The notes under the pieces: generated by a model | Seen by the model: the letters and a program-made list of their open reading frames with translations, nothing else | What the model was told of the DNA's origin: nothing | Databases searched by the model: none | NCBI RefSeq assembly: GCF_900148515.1 | Contig: NZ_FRXN01000003.1 | Coordinates: 476,757-540,756, forward strand | From: Algoriphagus zhangzhouensis | GTDB lineage: Bacteria; Bacteroidota; Bacteroidia; Cytophagales; Cyclobacteriaceae | DNA length: 64,000 nt | Reading direction: 5' to 3' | Shown: in pieces, positions 60,766 through 64,000 of the stretch | How positions within the stretch are numbered: the stretch's first letter is position 1 | How the letters are laid out: each line of letters opens with the position of its first letter | Made by a program: the position numbers and the translations under genes

Positions 60766-63700
60766 ATGAAAACCAAATTTACTTTCGCCTTCTTACTTTG
60801 GAGTATAGGACTTTTCGCCCAAGACATCTTCACAGACAGCATTCCTATCAAGTTCAGAAACATCGGCCCTTATCGGGGAGGCAGATCTGTAACTGCAACT
60901 GGAGTAGTGAATGACCCTCTCACCTACTATTTCGGGACAACCGGAGGCGGACTCTGGAAAACTTCAGACGCAGGTCAATTATGGGAGAATATTTCTGATG
61001 GGTATTTCAAAACCGGTTCTGTCGGAGCAGTAGCCGTTTCAGAAAGTAACCCCAATATTGTTTATGTAGGAATGGGAGAACATGCTCCTAGAGGTGTTAT
61101 GACCTCTTATGGTGATGGAGTTTATAAATCCACTGACGCTGGAAAAACCTGGAAAAAGATAGGCCTTGAAAAGACTCAACATATTTCCAGAATCCAGATT
61201 CACCCAACTAATCCTGACATTGTTTATGTAGCCGCTCAAGGAGCTTTGCATGCACCCAATCCTGACCGAGGTGTATTCAAATCCACAAATGGAGGGGAGA
61301 CCTGGGAAAAAGTTCTTTTTGTAGACGACAAAACTGGGGCTGTTGAGCTATCCATGGATATGCATACTCCCGAAGTACTTTATGCTGCTATGTGGGAACA
61401 CCAAAGAATACCTTGGCAAGTAATCTCCGGAGGACCTGGATCAGGAATGTACAAATCCACAGATGCAGGAAAGACTTGGAAAAAAATCCAAAAAGGACTA
61501 CCTGATGAGCTTGGGAAAATGGCGATCTCGGTCAGCCGAGCAAATCCAAATAAAGTGTATGCCTTGATTGAAAGTGATACTGAAAAGGATTTGGGGGGAT
61601 TATTCGTTTCAGACGATGCAGGTGAAAGCTGGAACTGGGTCAATAAAGACAATCGATTGACGCAAAGAGCTTGGTATTACATTGAAGTTTTTGCAGATCC
61701 AAACGATGAAAACACGGTCTATGTGCAAAGTGCCCCAATGTTGATGTCCTTTGACGGCGGTAAGACTTTTGAAACCATGGATGCGGCGCATGGAGACTAC
61801 CATGATCTTTGGATCAATCCTCACAATTCCAAAAACATGATTCTGGCAGATGATGGAGGCGGATCTATCACCTTTAATGGAGGAAAAACTTGGTCCACCC
61901 AAAACAATATGCCGACAGCCCAGATCTACAGAATCAATACAGACAACCAGTTTCCTTATAGAATCTATGGAGGTCAGCAAGACAATACTTCCCTAGTCAT
62001 TAGCTCAAAGGCCTTGGGAAGAGGAAGTATATCTCAGGAAAACTGGAATTATTCTGCTGGAGGAGAATCTGCATTTTTAGCATTTGATCCAGATAATCCA
62101 AGGTATGTGCTTGGAGGAAGCTATTTGGGAACAATCGAAGTATTGGATATGGAGAATCAAGCCTCCACCAATATTATGATCGAGCCAATTCAATACTTGG
62201 GAAGAGAAACCAAGGACATGAAATACCGCTATAATTGGAATGCTCCAATCATTTGGTCACAACATGAACCAAACACTTATTATCATGGCGCCCAATACCT
62301 TCTCAAAACTTCAGACATGGGACAAAGCTGGGAGGTGGTTTCACCGGATTTGACTCGAAATGAAAAAGAAAAGCAAGGAAAAGGGGGTGCTCCATATACC
62401 AATGAGGCGGTTGGAGCTGAAAATTATGGAACGCTTGCCTATGTGATTGAATCACCACATGAAAAGGGAGTGATCTATACGGGAAGTGATGATGGTCTAG
62501 TTTACCTCACGAAGGATGGTGGTGAAAACTGGGAGAATATCACTCCAAAAGGTTTGGAAGAATGCTTAGTCAATGCAATAGAAGTTTCCCCATCAAATCC
62601 GGGAACCGTTTACATTGCCACAACCCGATACAAATTCAACGATTATACTCCTGGCATTTACAAATCAACTGATTATGGAAAGTCTTGGAAAAACATCAGT
62701 TCTGGAATTCCTTATGGAGCTTTTACAAGAGTAGTAAGAGAAGATACCGAAGATGAAAATCTGCTTTTCGCGGGAACAGAGTTGGGAATCTACATTTCCA
62801 AAGATGGAGGAACCTCTTGGAAAACTTTTCAGCTAAATCTACCAATCACTCCGATCACAGATTTGAAAATTGCACACAATGATTTGATTGTAGCTACTTC
62901 AGGAAGATCATTTTGGATTTTGGATGACTTGAATGTGGTGAGAGAATTAGATGGAAAAGAAAAAGGCTTAAAGCTATTTTCTCCAGATCAGACGCTACTC
63001 GGCAATTGGTATAGTGCCATGAATGGTAATTTGAAAGATTTTAAGGGAACATCTCCCTTGGAAGGAATCAACCCGGCCAATGGAATGGTGATTTATTACA
63101 ATTTACCTGATGACTTCAGCGATTCCACAGTGCTGACTTTAGAAATAAAAAATGCAAAAGGAGAACTAATCCGTAAAATCTCTTCCAAAAAAGATCCAAG
63201 CTTTTCTCGATGGGCCGGCGGTCCTCCTTCCGAGCCAACATTGGGAACAGCCCCAGGACTTAATCGCTTTGTCTGGGATTTGAGACATACCACCATGCCT
63301 GGTGTTCCCGGAGTATATATCGAATCCAATTATAGAGGACACAAGGCAATTCCTGGAACTTATCAACTTACACTTAAAGCTGGAGATCAAGCACTCAATT
63401 CAGAGGCTGAAATTGTGGATCTACCTAGCTACGGACTATCTGAAGCCAATTATCAGGCCTATGATCAATTTATGTCTGCCGGTGAAAAAGAAGTGAAAAT
63501 CATGCATGACATGATCAATAAGGCGAAGGCTCAACAAGACAAGTTGCATGAACTTTTGAAATCACTTGAAGGAAAAGAAGGCTACGAGCCATTGATCGCC
63601 AATGGAAAAAAACTAGAATCCCTTCTAAAAGATTGGGATGAAAAAATGATCCAAAGAAAATCCAAGGCCTACGACGACGTGGAAAATTTTGAAAATAAGT

Positions 63701-63903
63701 TTACAGCCAACTTCCTTTTTATGCTCAATCATTCTGACAGTTCCATCCCAAAAGTCAACGACGGCACATTAAAGCGTCACGAAGAATTGATGGAAGAATG
63801 GGAAGATTTGAAAGAAGAAGGAGAAAATCTTCTAAACAAAGACATTCCTGCATTTGAAAAATTAGCTCAGCAAGCTGGCTTGGGGATTTTGTTTGTGAAA
63901 TAG
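60766..63903 (+). CDS. Large BNR/VPS10-like beta-propeller protein, secreted
   Basis: The protein has 1045 residues with a Sec signal (about 1-18). It contains many Asp-box-like repeats: [22 protein letters not shown] (twice), [55 protein letters not shown] and [11 protein letters not shown]. These build two seven-bladed propellers as in sortilin/VPS10 and GH74-like proteins. The last 150 residues are helical and charged. Proteins of this group in Bacteroidota are often annotated as glycosyl hydrolases, but no catalytic pair can be assigned. It is complete in the window and followed by a terminator. Confidence 0.85.
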   Translation: MKTKFTFAFLLWSIGLFAQDIFTDSIPIKFRNIGPYRGGRSVTATGVVNDPLTYYFGTTGGGLWKTSDAGQLWENISDGYFKTGSVGAVAVSESNPNIVYVGMGEHAPRGVMTSYGDGVYKSTDAGKTWKKIGLEKTQHISRIQIHPTNPDIVYVAAQGALHAPNPDRGVFKSTNGGETWEKVLFVDDKTGAVELSMDMHTPEVLYAAMWEHQRIPWQVISGGPGSGMYKSTDAGKTWKKIQKGLPDELGKMAISVSRANPNKVYALIESDTEKDLGGLFVSDDAGESWNWVNKDNRLTQRAWYYIEVFADPNDENTVYVQSAPMLMSFDGGKTFETMDAAHGDYHDLWINPHNSKNMILADDGGGSITFNGGKTWSTQNNMPTAQIYRINTDNQFPYRIYGGQQDNTSLVISSKALGRGSISQENWNYSAGGESAFLAFDPDNPRYVLGGSYLGTIEVLDMENQASTNIMIEPIQYLGRETKDMKYRYNWNAPIIWSQHEPNTYYHGAQYLLKTSDMGQSWEVVSPDLTRNEKEKQGKGGAPYTNEAVGAENYGTLAYVIESPHEKGVIYTGSDDGLVYLTKDGGENWENITPKGLEECLVNAIEVSPSNPGTVYIATTRYKFNDYTPGIYKSTDYGKSWKNISSGIPYGAFTRVVREDTEDENLLFAGTELGIYISKDGGTSWKTFQLNLPITPITDLKIAHNDLIVATSGRSFWILDDLNVVRELDGKEKGLKLFSPDQTLLGNWYSAMNGNLKDFKGTSPLEGINPANGMVIYYNLPDDFSDSTVLTLEIKNAKGELIRKISSKKDPSFSRWAGGPPSEPTLGTAPGLNRFVWDLRHTTMPGVPGVYIESNYRGHKAIPGTYQLTLKAGDQALNSEAEIVDLPSYGLSEANYQAYDQFMSAGEKEVKIMHDMINKAKAQQDKLHELLKSLEGKEGYEPLIANGKKLESLLKDWDEKMIQRKSKAYDDVENFENKFTANFLFMLNHSDSSIPKVNDGTLKRHEELMEEWEDLKEEGENLLNKDIPAFEKLAQQAGLGILFVK

Positions 63904-63925
63904 GTTTCAACTGAGTTTATTCTTT

Positions 63926-63961
63926 AGCCCATTGAATTACAATCAATGGGCTATTTCATTT
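63926..63961 (+). terminator. Rho-independent terminator
   Basis: AGCCCATTGA (63926-63935) pairs with TCAATGGGCT (63943-63952) over 10 bp with a 7-base loop and a T-rich tail. It ends the BNR/VPS10-like gene. Confidence 0.85.
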
Positions 63962-64000
63962 ACAGAATAAAATTCTGTTTTACCCAATTTTATTACCTTT

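Noticed and set aside
1..64000. CRISPR array, rRNA genes, prophage or complete insertion sequence
   Set aside because: No regularly spaced repeats, rRNA-like sequence, phage structural gene or transposase was seen in the window.

Overview
The window is a contiguous piece of a chromosome from the phylum Bacteroidota. It most resembles marine or saline Cytophagales of the Cyclobacteriaceae/Algoriphagus type; this is inferred from protein style, not from a marker gene. Supporting signs are moderate-to-low GC, almost no Shine-Dalgarno sequences, many Sec and lipoprotein signal peptides, Bacteroidota-typical families (DUF1460, DUF6090, DUF6600, PVC-type CxxCH heme proteins), and many sulfatases and fucosidases. 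No SusC/SusD pair, ECF sigma/anti-sigma pair or hybrid two-component regulator is present.

Layout. 1-1325: the end of radC, a tRNA-Asn with an odd acceptor stem, and an MtfA-type peptidase. 1457-6850: a DAACS symporter, a sulfotransferase, and a convergent four-gene operon (FkbM methyltransferase, GT2, two methyltransferases) that looks like a surface-glycan decoration cassette. 7302-16360: two sulfatases, a DUF1460 amidase, a cyclase-family lipoprotein, a GH29 fucosidase and a Tat-exported phospholipase C. 16538-24010: M1 and S9 peptidases, a cupin, an aminotransferase and a serine hydrolase. 24249-29860: a repeat-rich accessory zone with small membrane proteins, DUF6090, orphan genes, a SUKH-like immunity protein, a truncated second copy of a YhhN gene, and several hairpin repeats. 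29862-54590: a large catabolic region with a PVC-type heme protein, four sulfatases, a GH43/117-like propeller, two paralogous TetR regulators, a GH95 fucosidase, a GH33 sialidase, a PhoPQ-related lipoprotein, a CE15 esterase, and a BNR hydrolase / DHDPS-family lyase / sodium symporter / oxidoreductase series. 54660-63903: an exported EutB-EutC fusion, a small heme protein, a second Gfo/Idh/MocA enzyme, a secreted DUF6600 protein with an Arg/Ser-rich tail, and a giant BNR/VPS10-like protein.

How the genes may work together (inference). Six sulfatases, two fucosidases, one or two sialidase-like enzymes, a CE15-type esterase and a lyase/symporter pair point to stepwise removal of sulfate, fucose and acidic sugars from a sulfated host or algal glycan, with monosaccharide uptake through the SSS symporter instead of a SusCD system. 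The phospholipase C and exported ethanolamine ammonia-lyase suggest use of phospholipid headgroups.

Most notable observations: the secreted EutBC fusion with a shortened EutC part; a 28-bp two-part hairpin that contains the GTG start codon of the GH33 sialidase; two intergenic hairpin families with compensatory base changes between copies; a gene-cassette-like block (26.1-28.4 kb) with a shared motif after each stop codon, ending beside a truncated gene duplicate; and a tRNA-Asn whose 5' acceptor strand does not pair.
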